Positions 44,638-52,638 of a DNA stretch of 64,000 nucleotides are shown here, piece after piece. The position numbers and the translations under genes were made by a program. How positions within the stretch are numbered: the stretch's first letter is position 1; each line of letters begins with the position of its first letter. Where the stretch lies: the NCBI GenBank assembly GCA_035531475.1, contig DATKST010000101.1, positions 7,192-71,191 on the forward strand, read 5' to 3'. Under the pieces are notes generated by a model. The model was not told the origin of the DNA, searched no databases, and saw only the letters and a program-made list of their open reading frames with translations. Source of the DNA: CALCEB01 sp035531475 (GTDB taxonomy: Bacteria; Acidobacteriota; Terriglobia; UBA7540).

Positions 44638-45336
44638 ATGATGCTGATTTTCCCTTCGCTGATGGCATTGAACTTTGCGAGGCTCGGTGAAGACCTGGAC
44701 CAAGTTCAAAAAGCTGGAGCGTCTACGCTTCACGTGGACGTGATGGATGGCCACTACGGGAAGGAAGTCACCGTGGGCTTGCCGGTGGTAGAAAGCCTGG
44801 CCAAATCCTGCCCCTTGGGGATCGACGTGCGGCTTGCCGTGGAACGGCCGGAACGATACGCGGGAGAGTTTGTGAAAGCGGGCGCGCGGCGGGTGGCGGT
44901 CCACCCGGATTCGACAAACCACCTTTTCCGGACACTGCGCAGCATCCGCGAGCATGGAGCGGAAGCGGGAGCGGCGTTGTCACCCGGGATTCCGCTGGCC
45001 GTGCTGGACGATGTGAGGAGCGAACTCGACTTTGTCTCGCTCGTTTGTGCGGAGTGGAACCGGCGGCAAGAAAGGTTTCTTCCCCAGTCCATCCAAAAAA
45101 TCAGGTTTGCATCTAACCTTAAATCCGAGTCTGGCGGTAGAATCAAGATTCAGGTTGAAGGCGGGATCGAGATCGCGCACATTGGGGAACTGGCTGCTAA
45201 CGGTGTGGACGTCATTGTGGCGGGGCCAGCCGCTCTCGCCGGCGCTCCAACGGGGGAGCGGGTTATGGCGCTGATCCACGAGGCTGAGAACGTCCATAAG
45301 ATAATTGTTGATCTTCAGGCTCCACAGGATTCATGA
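44638..45336 (+). CDS. Ribulose-phosphate 3-epimerase-like protein with altered active site
   Basis: A 232-residue TIM-barrel protein clearly of the RPE family (FARLGEDLDQVQKAGASTLH, HVDVMDGHYG, GIPLAVLDDV). Compared with E. coli Rpe, the metal-ligand histidine in IDVHLM is arginine (IDVRLA), the catalytic aspartate in VDGG is glutamate (VEGG), and the NPGFGGQ loop is replaced by AEWNRRQERF. Only the His and Asp of HVDVMD remain. It may be inactive or have changed function. A second, normal epimerase would be expected elsewhere. Its stop overlaps the next ATG by 4 bp. Confidence 0.75.
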   Translation: MMLIFPSLMALNFARLGEDLDQVQKAGASTLHVDVMDGHYGKEVTVGLPVVESLAKSCPLGIDVRLAVERPERYAGEFVKAGARRVAVHPDSTNHLFRTLRSIREHGAEAGAALSPGIPLAVLDDVRSELDFVSLVCAEWNRRQERFLPQSIQKIRFASNLKSESGGRIKIQVEGGIEIAHIGELAANGVDVIVAGPAALAGAPTGERVMALIHEAENVHKIIVDLQAPQDS

Positions 45337-46682
45337 GAACGTCAATCGACCATCGCACTCACTGTCGTCTACAGCTTTCAAAAGTGTGGCAGATACTCCT
45401 TTTAACATTGGGGTGTGGCCTGCTGCCGGGGTGTCTTTTCCACCGCCACCGGAATACCGGCATGGCCGGTCCGGTAAATCCCGGGGATCAACCCGATAAG
45501 ATCCTTTTTGAGAAAGCCGCCAATGAAATTAACCACGGACGTTTCGACGTGGGCCGTCTGACCCTGCAAACCCTCATCAACACCTACCCGGACAGCGAAT
45601 TCCTTTCCAAGGCCAAATTGGAGATCGCGGATTCCTACTACCGGCAGGGCGGTGTTTCCGGACTGACCCAGGCGGAAGCCGAATACAAGGACTTCATCAC
45701 TTTCTTCCCCACCGCGCCGGAAGCTCCCATGGCGGAGTACCGGGCCGGCATGGCGCACTTCCGGCTGATGGGAAAAGAGGACCGCGACACGCTCGAAGCG
45801 GACCAGGCAGAGGCTGAGTTCAAGGTTTTCCTGCAGAAGTATCCGGACAGCGCCCTGATGCCCACGGTCAAGGCGAGGCTGCGCGAGGTGCAAGAAATTC
45901 TGGCGGAGAGCGATTACGAAGTCGCCAAGTTTTACTACATGAGAGGAGCAAGTAAGGCGTCCGAATCCCGATTCGAAGAGATTCTGAATAAATATCCCAA
46001 CTTTAGCGAGGGCGACCATGCGTTGTGGTACCTGGCCCAGTCTCTGGAACGATTAAAGAGAGGGAACGAGGCCATGCCTTATTATGCGCGGATTCTTACC
46101 GATTTTCCGCTCAGTTCCCATGCGGATGATGCGAAGGAAAAGCTCGCTGCTGCCCATGTGCCAATTCCAAGGGCCAGCCAAGCCATCTTGGCCCGGGCCC
46201 AGGCAGACGAAGACCGCCACATCAATCACGGCATCGCCCATCGTATGGGTGGCGCCTTCACCAGCACGCCCGATTTTTCCGCCACGCTGCGCGGGCCTGT
46301 TTATATTGGCGGCGTTAAGCCTCCGGCGGTGGAAATGGCCAAAGAGCGGCCTGCCAGCACGGTAGGAAATTTGAGCGCCCAGACCGTGGGTGAAGGAAGC
46401 CTGAACTCCGGCAGCGCAGCCGACCCAAAATCCAAGGGCTCTAACCCAACCGGGCCCGCGCTGGCCAAGGCGTCGTCTCCCACCGCTGTCGCTCGGGCCA
46501 ATGGGTCTGCGAGCAAGTCCCCCGGCGCGGCGCCGTCGAGCGAAGGCAAGACCGCGACCGGCGCAGACCCGGCAAAAGCTGGAAATCAGAATACCCAGAA
46601 TGCTTCTGATACCTCATCAACTCAGAAGAAGAAAAAGAAAAAAGGCCACCTGCACTTTCTGAAAAAACTATTTCCCTTCTGA
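45333..46682 (+). CDS. BamD-like outer-membrane lipoprotein with TPR repeats
   Basis: A 449-residue lipoprotein. The lipobox LPGC puts the lipidated cysteine at residue 34. Residues about 50-285 hold tetratricopeptide units as in BamD/YfiO (KILFEKAANEINHGRFDVGR, TLINTYPDSEFLSKAKLEIADSYY in pieces, and AEAEFKVFLQKYPDS). BamD takes part in folding outer-membrane proteins. The last ~150 residues are a low-complexity Ala/Ser/Pro/Lys tail ending KKKKKKGHLHFLKKLFPF, not found in BamD. It is translationally coupled to the epimerase-like gene. Confidence 0.82.
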   Translation: MRTSIDHRTHCRLQLSKVWQILLLTLGCGLLPGCLFHRHRNTGMAGPVNPGDQPDKILFEKAANEINHGRFDVGRLTLQTLINTYPDSEFLSKAKLEIADSYYRQGGVSGLTQAEAEYKDFITFFPTAPEAPMAEYRAGMAHFRLMGKEDRDTLEADQAEAEFKVFLQKYPDSALMPTVKARLREVQEILAESDYEVAKFYYMRGASKASESRFEEILNKYPNFSEGDHALWYLAQSLERLKRGNEAMPYYARILTDFPLSSHADDAKEKLAAAHVPIPRASQAILARAQADEDRHINHGIAHRMGGAFTSTPDFSATLRGPVYIGGVKPPAVEMAKERPASTVGNLSAQTVGEGSLNSGSAADPKSKGSNPTGPALAKASSPTAVARANGSASKSPGAAPSSEGKTATGADPAKAGNQNTQNASDTSSTQKKKKKKGHLHFLKKLFPF

Positions 46683-46956
46683 TAAGTCACGCCGGGTTAG
46701 GGTTATGGCATCCGGCATGTGCATGTAAAAGACATCAATCAATTTTCTACTCGCCCTACTCGCCAGCTCCATCCAAAAGCTCTCGAAAATCAGTTACTAT
46801 GTCGCATGAGGAAGCAACCGGCTTTGTTTCCGCTGCTGGAATTCCTGTGAAGGAAGACCTTCCGCAATTTTGGCCGCCGGTGGGTGCCGTTGAAGAAAGC
46901 TGCAATTTCGAGCTTCCCCAATCGTACTGAATGATTGGAACGGCCGAAGATACCGC

Positions 46957-47523
46957 ATGGGTGTGCAACTCGAATCCATTCTCCGGCGGGCTCGGGCCGG
47001 CGACCCGGAGGCTTTTGCAAGCCTCTACCGGCTGTTTTCCCGCAAGGTGCTGGGCTTGTGCCGGCACCTGCTGGGGAATCAGGATGAAGCGGAGGATGCC
47101 ACGAGTGAGGTATTTTTGAAGGCCCAGAAAGCCATGGACAGTTATCGCAGCGAAATGCCCTTCCCCACCTGGCTCTATAGCATTGCAAGCCACTACTGCG
47201 TGGATTTGCTGCGGCGGCGGGGGCTGGAGAGCCGAATTTTCTCAACGGCCGAGCCGGTGGAGTGGGAACATCCCTCCCAAGGGCCGTCGCCGCTCGGAGA
47301 AGTGCTGAGCGCGGAGCGGCGCGAAACGGTCAAGCGAGCGGTTGCGGCGCTTCCGCAGCGTTACCGCATTCCACTGGCTCTCCGCTATTACAGCGACCTG
47401 ACCTATGACCAGATTGCGGAGACAATCGACATACCACGAAGCAACGTTGCGACACTCATTTTCAGAGGCAAGAAAGAGCTGCGCCGCATTCTGGCGCGGG
47501 CCGGCGAGGAGGGCCAGTCATGA
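46957..47523 (+). CDS. ECF-type RNA polymerase sigma factor
   Basis: A 188-residue sigma-70 family protein. Region 2 is at about 20-90 (AEDATSEVFLKAQKAMDSYR, FPTWLYSIASHYCVDLLRRR) and region 4 at about 128-180 (LPQRYRIPLALRYYSDLTYD, AETIDIPRSNVATLIFRGKK). There is no region 1 or 3, so it is an ECF sigma. Its stop overlaps the ATG of the membrane anti-sigma gene by 4 bp, a tight pair. It should direct genes for a cell-envelope response, but no target promoters can be read here. Confidence 0.92.
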   Translation: MGVQLESILRRARAGDPEAFASLYRLFSRKVLGLCRHLLGNQDEAEDATSEVFLKAQKAMDSYRSEMPFPTWLYSIASHYCVDLLRRRGLESRIFSTAEPVEWEHPSQGPSPLGEVLSAERRETVKRAVAALPQRYRIPLALRYYSDLTYDQIAETIDIPRSNVATLIFRGKKELRRILARAGEEGQS

Positions 47524-49136
47524 ACTGCTTTACGGACCTCACCTATTCCATTTACCTTGATCATGAACTCTCCGCCGAGGAGTGCCGCACGATTGACGCT
47601 CATCTGGCCATCTGCCCTTCATGCCGCGCTCAAGTGGAGCGCTTGCGCCTGGAAAACCAGGTGATCGCTGAAGCCCTGGAGGTGGGCGCCGAAGGATTGG
47701 CAACCGTTCCTGGCAATGGTTACTCGGGTTTTCCGCTCGCCTGGGTCTTGCCGGTGATGATGGGAGGAGTTATCGCATTGAGCTGGACGGTTCAATGGAT
47801 TTCCGGTAATTTTCCCGCATCCGCAGACTGGTTCAACCCCTTCAACCGCACCGCAATCCTCAATTTCTTTCTCAGCTTTGCGTTTTTCCTTTCTGTGGAA
47901 AGCCAGGCTATTCTCCATTGGTTCGGACTCGCCGTGACCAGCCTTGCAGTGGGACTCCTCGTGGCCGGCGGCATTTACTTGCTGCTCCGGCGATGGCCGC
48001 TTCACTTTGCGCTGCTAGGAGCGGTGATGATGTTTGTGGGTCCGGGTAAACCGGCCTATGCCATTGAGACTCGCAACAGCGGGCAAACCGTGACGGTTCC
48101 GCCTAGTGAAACCGTGGCTGACAGCCTGGAGGCGGGTGCGCAATACGTGGAGATCGCCGGCAGGGTCAATGGCAACCTGATCGCTCACGGCCAAAAAATC
48201 ACCATCAGCGGCACCGTCACCGGAGACGTCATTACGTCGTCGCAGACGCTCGACATTGAAGGGACAGTCCAGGGCAACGTTTTCGCATGGGCGCAATTTG
48301 TGACAGTGCATGGAAAGGTCGGCCAGTCAGTACACGTCTTCGCTGAGTCGTTGGAGATAGCCGACGGCGGGCAAGTGGGCGGGGATGTAATCGCTTTTTG
48401 TCAAACCCTGAACGTCAACGGCGATGTGAAGGGAGGCGTCGCAGTAGGCGCCGCAAATGTCATGTTGCGGGGCAATGTGGACCATGGTGTTTACGCCTCC
48501 GCCGGACAGGTGAGGGTTGCGAGCTCTGCCCACATTGGTCAGAACCTGGTGGCCAGGGTGCATCGAACCCGCGATTTCAGTCTGGACCCGGGGGCCGTGG
48601 TCGGGGGCAAAACGGAAGTCAAATTGAGCGGCAACCGGGTCAGCCGGTTCCTGACCCTTCGCTACTACCTCTGGCGCGCCGTTGAACTTTGCGCTGTGTG
48701 GCTGACGGGACTTGTGCTTTTTTGGCTCTTCCCTTCCCTGTTCACAGGGAAAATGGAAAACTCATCCGATCTGCTCAAAGCCATGGGCTGGGGCTTCGTG
48801 TTGCTGGTGGTCACCCCGGTTGCTGCGGTGATGGCGGCGCTCACTGTGGTCGGATTGCCCCTCGCCATCATGGCTCTTATATTATGGATTCTTGGCTTGT
48901 TTCTGGTGAAGATCTTCCTGGCCCCTGTCATCGGCAATCGGTTGATGGGGACGATTCCTGGCGCCAAGGTGCCATTTGCGGTTCCCCTTCTGCTCGGTCT
49001 GGTGGTTATCTTCGTCGCCGTGGCATTGCCCTACATTGGCAAGTGGGACAGCCTCCTGGTTGCACTGACCGGCTTCGGACTGGTTTTGAGCGCCGCCCGG
49101 GACACGTGGCGCCGCAGGCGGCAATTGTCCGCGTAG
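47520..49136 (+). CDS. Anti-sigma zinc-finger protein fused to bactofilin-like beta-helix and membrane module
   Basis: A 538-residue fusion. The N-terminus is a ZAS anti-sigma domain with H28, C32 and C35 (HLAICPSC). Three or four hydrophobic segments lie between about 74 and 180. Residues 185-345 are regular short beta repeats (GRVNGNLIAHGQKITISG, GTVTGDVITSSQTLDIEG, GTVQGNVFAWAQFVTVHG, and more), as in bactofilin-type polymer-forming proteins. Four more membrane segments follow (about 378-530). It probably holds the partner sigma factor at the membrane; the beta-helix may sense or scaffold envelope structure. The function of the fusion is inferred. Confidence 0.85.
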   Translation: MNCFTDLTYSIYLDHELSAEECRTIDAHLAICPSCRAQVERLRLENQVIAEALEVGAEGLATVPGNGYSGFPLAWVLPVMMGGVIALSWTVQWISGNFPASADWFNPFNRTAILNFFLSFAFFLSVESQAILHWFGLAVTSLAVGLLVAGGIYLLLRRWPLHFALLGAVMMFVGPGKPAYAIETRNSGQTVTVPPSETVADSLEAGAQYVEIAGRVNGNLIAHGQKITISGTVTGDVITSSQTLDIEGTVQGNVFAWAQFVTVHGKVGQSVHVFAESLEIADGGQVGGDVIAFCQTLNVNGDVKGGVAVGAANVMLRGNVDHGVYASAGQVRVASSAHIGQNLVARVHRTRDFSLDPGAVVGGKTEVKLSGNRVSRFLTLRYYLWRAVELCAVWLTGLVLFWLFPSLFTGKMENSSDLLKAMGWGFVLLVVTPVAAVMAALTVVGLPLAIMALILWILGLFLVKIFLAPVIGNRLMGTIPGAKVPFAVPLLLGLVVIFVAVALPYIGKWDSLLVALTGFGLVLSAARDTWRRRRQLSA

Positions 49137-49241
49137 GGGGCTCCGTTCGGCCGTTGATAAGCTCGCCAGGCCGGCCTCGTTGTGTTGTGTCTTCCATCCA
49201 TTGTCCGGACTTTGAAAAAAGTCTATGATGGCCAAGACGTG

Positions 49242-49841
49242 ATGATCCATCAATCCGGGCCGGCGAATAAGAAACAGGCAATTGACTGTGAACAGGAACG
49301 CCAACTGGTCATGGCCGCGCAACGCGGCGACCCTGAGGCATTCCGTGAACTCCACGACGCATATCGCCCGCGAATATACAACCTGGTGGCTTACTCCATC
49401 GGCGATCCGCTACAAACCCAGGACCTACTGCAGACGATTTTCCTGAAGGTTTTCCGGGGGCTCCACGGCTTTCGCTTCCAGTCCAGCCTTTCAACCTGGA
49501 TTTACCGAATTGCCCACAACGAATGTCAGAATGTCCACCGGTCGCGGCGCGCTTCGCACGTACCTTTGGAAGCGATCCTCGGGAGCAGCGACGAAATTGA
49601 TACGAAGCCCATTTCGCACGACCAGCACGCGCGCCAGGAGCGGGAGATCATCCTGCAGCAGGCCGTGATGCAGTTGTCTTTCAAGTTGAGCGAAGTAGTT
49701 GTGCTCAAGTATGTGGAGGGCCTTTCCTACGAAGAGATCGGCCGGGTACTCCGCTGCGCGCCTGGCACGGTGGCATCCCGGTTGAGCCGGGCCTTGACAG
49801 AGCTCGAAGAGCGCCTGCGGCCATTCAGAAGTTTTTTGTAG
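49242..49841 (+). CDS. Second ECF-type RNA polymerase sigma factor
   Basis: A 199-residue sigma factor with region 2 (LLQTIFLKVFRGLHGFRFQS, STWIYRIAHNECQNVHR) and region 4 (LSFKLSEVVVLKYVEGLSYE, EIGRVLRCAPGTVASRLSRA). It differs clearly from the first sigma, so it is not a recent duplicate. The start at 49242 (MIHQSG) fits the family length; the open frame goes back to 49182. No ribosome site is obvious. It is paired with the zinc-finger protein 19 bp downstream. Confidence 0.9.
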   Translation: MIHQSGPANKKQAIDCEQERQLVMAAQRGDPEAFRELHDAYRPRIYNLVAYSIGDPLQTQDLLQTIFLKVFRGLHGFRFQSSLSTWIYRIAHNECQNVHRSRRASHVPLEAILGSSDEIDTKPISHDQHARQEREIILQQAVMQLSFKLSEVVVLKYVEGLSYEEIGRVLRCAPGTVASRLSRALTELEERLRPFRSFL

Positions 49842-49860
49842 ATGTCAGGAGGTGTCCGCC

Positions 49861-50586
49861 ATGAGTTGCTGGCATTTTAGTCTGCGCAGAAAGCTCTTGC
49901 CTTATATCGAGGGAGAGCTTCGGGAAAAGGACGTGAGGCAGTTGGAACGGCACCTGCTCGACTGCGGCTGGTGCCGGGAGCTACTGTTGCACCTTCGCGA
50001 CGGGCACCACATGGCGCAGAGACTGCCGCGCCAGGCGATGGGCAACGATCACCCTTCGGAGTTTCGAGCGATGATGGCTGACGCTGGGGAGGAAGCTCGA
50101 AGCCCTTGGCGGCGGGTTCCGGCGTGGCATGACTGGCTTGAACGGTTTGCGACCCCGCCCGTGTTGGGATTGCTTGCCGTGGTTCTGGTGGCACAGTGTG
50201 CCCTCCTGGTGGTCTCAAACCGGGACGTCCTGTTCGGGCAACGGTCTGGCGCCGCAGCCACCACCGGCGCTCTGGACTTGCATGACTTCCACCGGCTCGA
50301 TATCGCCAACCTCAAATTCAATACGGAACCCCGCATCGCGACCCAAGGATACGTTACGGACGTCCACACCGACGCGGAAGAAGGGACCGTCGCTTTCAAG
50401 CTGGTTGAGAGTTCGAACGCGGCGGGGCCGTTTGTGGTCTGCGAAATCATGAGCCCCATCAAGATGGCTGCTCCGCGCGACGGAAGTTATGTTCGGGTCT
50501 ACGGCGTATCGCGCTTCGACGCCCAAGCCGGCCGCAAGTGGTACGAAGTCAACCCTGTGCTGGATATCGCCGTCCTGAAGCGCTGA
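49861..50586 (+). CDS. Anti-sigma zinc-finger protein with OB-like exported domain
   Basis: A 241-residue single-pass membrane protein. The cytoplasmic ZAS domain has H31, C35 and C38 (HLLDCGWC). A membrane segment lies at about 103-123 (VLGLLAVVLVAQCALLVV). The outer part (about 140-241) consists of beta-strand patterns, such as ATQGYVTDVHTDAEEGTVAF and GSYVRVYGVSRFD, that suggest an OB-fold. AGGAGG is 7 nt before the ATG at 49861, which rules out the start at 49852. It should restrain the preceding sigma factor until an envelope signal arrives (inference). Confidence 0.82.
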   Translation: MSCWHFSLRRKLLPYIEGELREKDVRQLERHLLDCGWCRELLLHLRDGHHMAQRLPRQAMGNDHPSEFRAMMADAGEEARSPWRRVPAWHDWLERFATPPVLGLLAVVLVAQCALLVVSNRDVLFGQRSGAAATTGALDLHDFHRLDIANLKFNTEPRIATQGYVTDVHTDAEEGTVAFKLVESSNAAGPFVVCEIMSPIKMAAPRDGSYVRVYGVSRFDAQAGRKWYEVNPVLDIAVLKR

Positions 50587-50649
50587 CAGTGGAGGCGATG
50601 AGTCACCGTTCAGCGCCTGCGCTCATCCGTTCCCCCCGCAACCGCCAAC

Positions 50650-51288
50650 TTATGGCAGCACGATCGCGCTGGATGAAGACTTCGAAAACTGCTTCAGGTC
50701 AAACTGGCCGCGGATAAAATCCAGAAAGGCGCGGCCCTTGGGCCGTCCGTTGGAGCGGATCACGGAAGTTTGAGCGAGGAAGACCAAGCAATCACGAAGC
50801 TCGAAGTCCCGCGTTCTGGAAATCACTCCATCTCTCGTCTCTTCTTTCTTAAACTCTGCGATTGCACCCTTCATCCGGTCATAAAGCTCCCGCTGGATTC
50901 GGTATTGCGGAGCCCTCTCAAAATAGATCCCGGAGGCCAACGTCCGGTAAGTTTCGGCAAGCGCCTGGAGCGAACCTTGAGCGTCCGAGTCCACAAGCGC
51001 CGGATTTTCAGTGGCAAAACGTCCGATCGCAAAGAAGAGGTCAAGGATAAAGCTCTGATGACTCCCGATAAGAGTCTGCGAGGGCCGCTCTTCCGGGAAT
51101 GGCACTTCGCTCCAGTTGATTTCCTTCTTGTCCTCGCCGAACTGCCGGCTCGCCATCAAATGAACGCAATCCGAAGGGCAATCGATGGTCACCTCCCGCT
51201 CGCGGCCGCAGCAGGTTGTGCAAATGGTCTCAGCCTTTGCCGGGCACAGCCGCTTGGCCTTGTGCTTATTGCAGATCGGACAAATCAC
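50650..51288 (-). CDS. Cysteine-rich protein of unknown function
   Basis: A 212-residue protein not assigned to a named family. The first 42 residues hold nine cysteines (CPIC, CPAK, CTTCC, CPSDC), probably a double zinc or iron-sulfur site of the treble-clef or RING-like kind. The remainder is helical with no motif I know. It starts 43 bp after etfA on the same strand, so it may be read with the electron-transfer flavoprotein genes. Absence of a signal peptide places it in the cytoplasm. Confidence 0.65.
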   Translation of the reverse strand: MICPICNKHKAKRLCPAKAETICTTCCGREREVTIDCPSDCVHLMASRQFGEDKKEINWSEVPFPEERPSQTLIGSHQSFILDLFFAIGRFATENPALVDSDAQGSLQALAETYRTLASGIYFERAPQYRIQRELYDRMKGAIAEFKKEETRDGVISRTRDFELRDCLVFLAQTSVIRSNGRPKGRAFLDFIRGQFDLKQFSKSSSSAIVLP

Positions 51289-51331
51289 TTCTTTCTTACT
51301 CCCCGTTTCGGCGTGTCCCCAGCGAAAGTAT

Positions 51332-52324
51332 TCAGCCGGCCTTCACTTTCTTCAACTCCTCAATCAGCGGTGGAACAATTTCGAACAAATCACCGACAAT
51401 GCCATAGGTGGCGACCTCAAAGATTGGCGCTTCCTTGTCCTTGTTCACCGCCACCACCGTGCGGGCGCCTTTCATGCCCACCTGATGCTGAATGGCGCCG
51501 GAGATGCCAAGCGCCAAATAAAGCTTCGGCGCCACCGTCTGGCCGGAGCTTCCCACCTGGCGGTCCATCGGCAGCCAGCCGCTATCGCAGATGGGGCGTG
51601 ACGCGCCCATCTCCGCGCCCAGGGCCTCCGCCAGCCGCTTGGCCAGATCAAGATTCTCCGGCGCCTTGATGCCCCGGCCCACCGCCACAATCAGTTCCGC
51701 CTGCGTCAAGTCCACGGCTTGCTTCGCTTCGCGGAAACGCTCGCCGGGCTGGGTTCGAATGGCGGCAGGGTCCGGCGCGGCGGCTAGGGGTGAAATGGGC
51801 GCCGGACTGGCGCCGCGTTTCACCGCATCCTCGCGGAAGGAACCTGCCTGGAACGTGACCAGCCGTGGCGCTTCGTCCGCCAGCGCCACGTCGGCGTTGA
51901 ATTTTCCCTGGAACACTTGCCGGACAAAAATCATCCGGCCATCTTCGCGGCGGTAACCCAGGCAATCGCTCGCCAGCCCTCGATTCAGCATCGCCGCAAG
52001 TTTCGGCGCGAAATCGCGCACCTGATATGTGTGGCTGAAGATGACCCAATCCGGCTTGCGATCCTCGATCACCTTCCGCAAAGCCAGGGCGTAACCTTCC
52101 GGCGTGTATTCGGCCAGGCCCGGGCCATCCACCGCCAACACTTCTTGCACGGCGGCCGCCGATAGCTCCGCCGCGAGCGCCGCGACATTTTCTCCCAAGA
52201 TCACCACGGACACCGCGGCTTCCGTCTCACCCCACATCTGCTGTGCCGCGGCAATCGCTTCCCACGTGGGGCGGACAATCTTCCCGCCCTGATGCTCCGC
52301 GAAAACCAATATCGATCCAGCCAT
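51332..52324 (-). CDS. etfA: Electron transfer flavoprotein, alpha subunit
   Basis: A 330-residue FAD-binding subunit that takes electrons from acyl-CoA and other dehydrogenases. The N-terminal ILVFAEHQGGKIVRPTWEAI and the C-terminal FAD site (DRQVGSSGQTVAPKLYLALG, then ISGAIQH) are intact. Length is normal. It lies downstream of etfB on the same strand, separated by a 181-bp C element. No fixABCX-type partners are nearby, so a bifurcating role is not supported. Confidence 0.94.
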   Translation of the reverse strand: MAGSILVFAEHQGGKIVRPTWEAIAAAQQMWGETEAAVSVVILGENVAALAAELSAAAVQEVLAVDGPGLAEYTPEGYALALRKVIEDRKPDWVIFSHTYQVRDFAPKLAAMLNRGLASDCLGYRREDGRMIFVRQVFQGKFNADVALADEAPRLVTFQAGSFREDAVKRGASPAPISPLAAAPDPAAIRTQPGERFREAKQAVDLTQAELIVAVGRGIKAPENLDLAKRLAEALGAEMGASRPICDSGWLPMDRQVGSSGQTVAPKLYLALGISGAIQHQVGMKGARTVVAVNKDKEAPIFEVATYGIVGDLFEIVPPLIEELKKVKAG

Positions 52325-52401
52325 TTTTAGCCGCGATCATCCGCGGACTCAACCTTGAAATGAAGATTTTCAATAATGCCTTGCACGTTTCCGAACGGTC
52401 A

Positions 52402-52433
52402 TCGAGTAAAACTTCGTGAATAATCCGGGTTAG
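52402..52433. repeat. D motif
   Basis: TCGAGTAAAACTTCGTGAAT followed by AATCCGGGTTAG. The same motif recurs near 41998, 53613, 58613 and, inverted, 63720. Here it sits directly beside the left end of a C element. Confidence 0.6.
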
Positions 52434-52614
52434 CCCCAATACTGCTCAGTTAAGGCGAGTCTCATGATGTTGATGTCAGAGGCGTCGCCTGGCCCCTCAC
52501 CCCGGCCCTCTCCCCGCAGGCGGGGAGAGGGGGAACCGCGCAGCGGTGGGTGAGGGGATATGGTTCACCAGTGTGCATCATTCTCGAACGGACCTTAAGT
52601 GAACAGTATTGGGG
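52434..52614. mobile_element. C-family MITE-like element, copy 1
   Basis: 181 bp with termini CCCCAATACTGCTCAGTTAA and TTAAGTGAACAGTATTGGGG, inverted with few mismatches; the match extends a few bases outside (GGGTTAG / TCAACCC). The interior has ATGATGTTGATGTCAGAGGC and a B-type hairpin (CTCTCCCCGCAGGCGGGGAG). It is nearly identical to the copy at 58.4 kb. No transposase; a non-autonomous element, IS4-like by its TTAAG-containing termini (tentative). Confidence 0.85.
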
Positions 52615-52638
52615 TCAACCCCCACGGGGTTTCGAACT

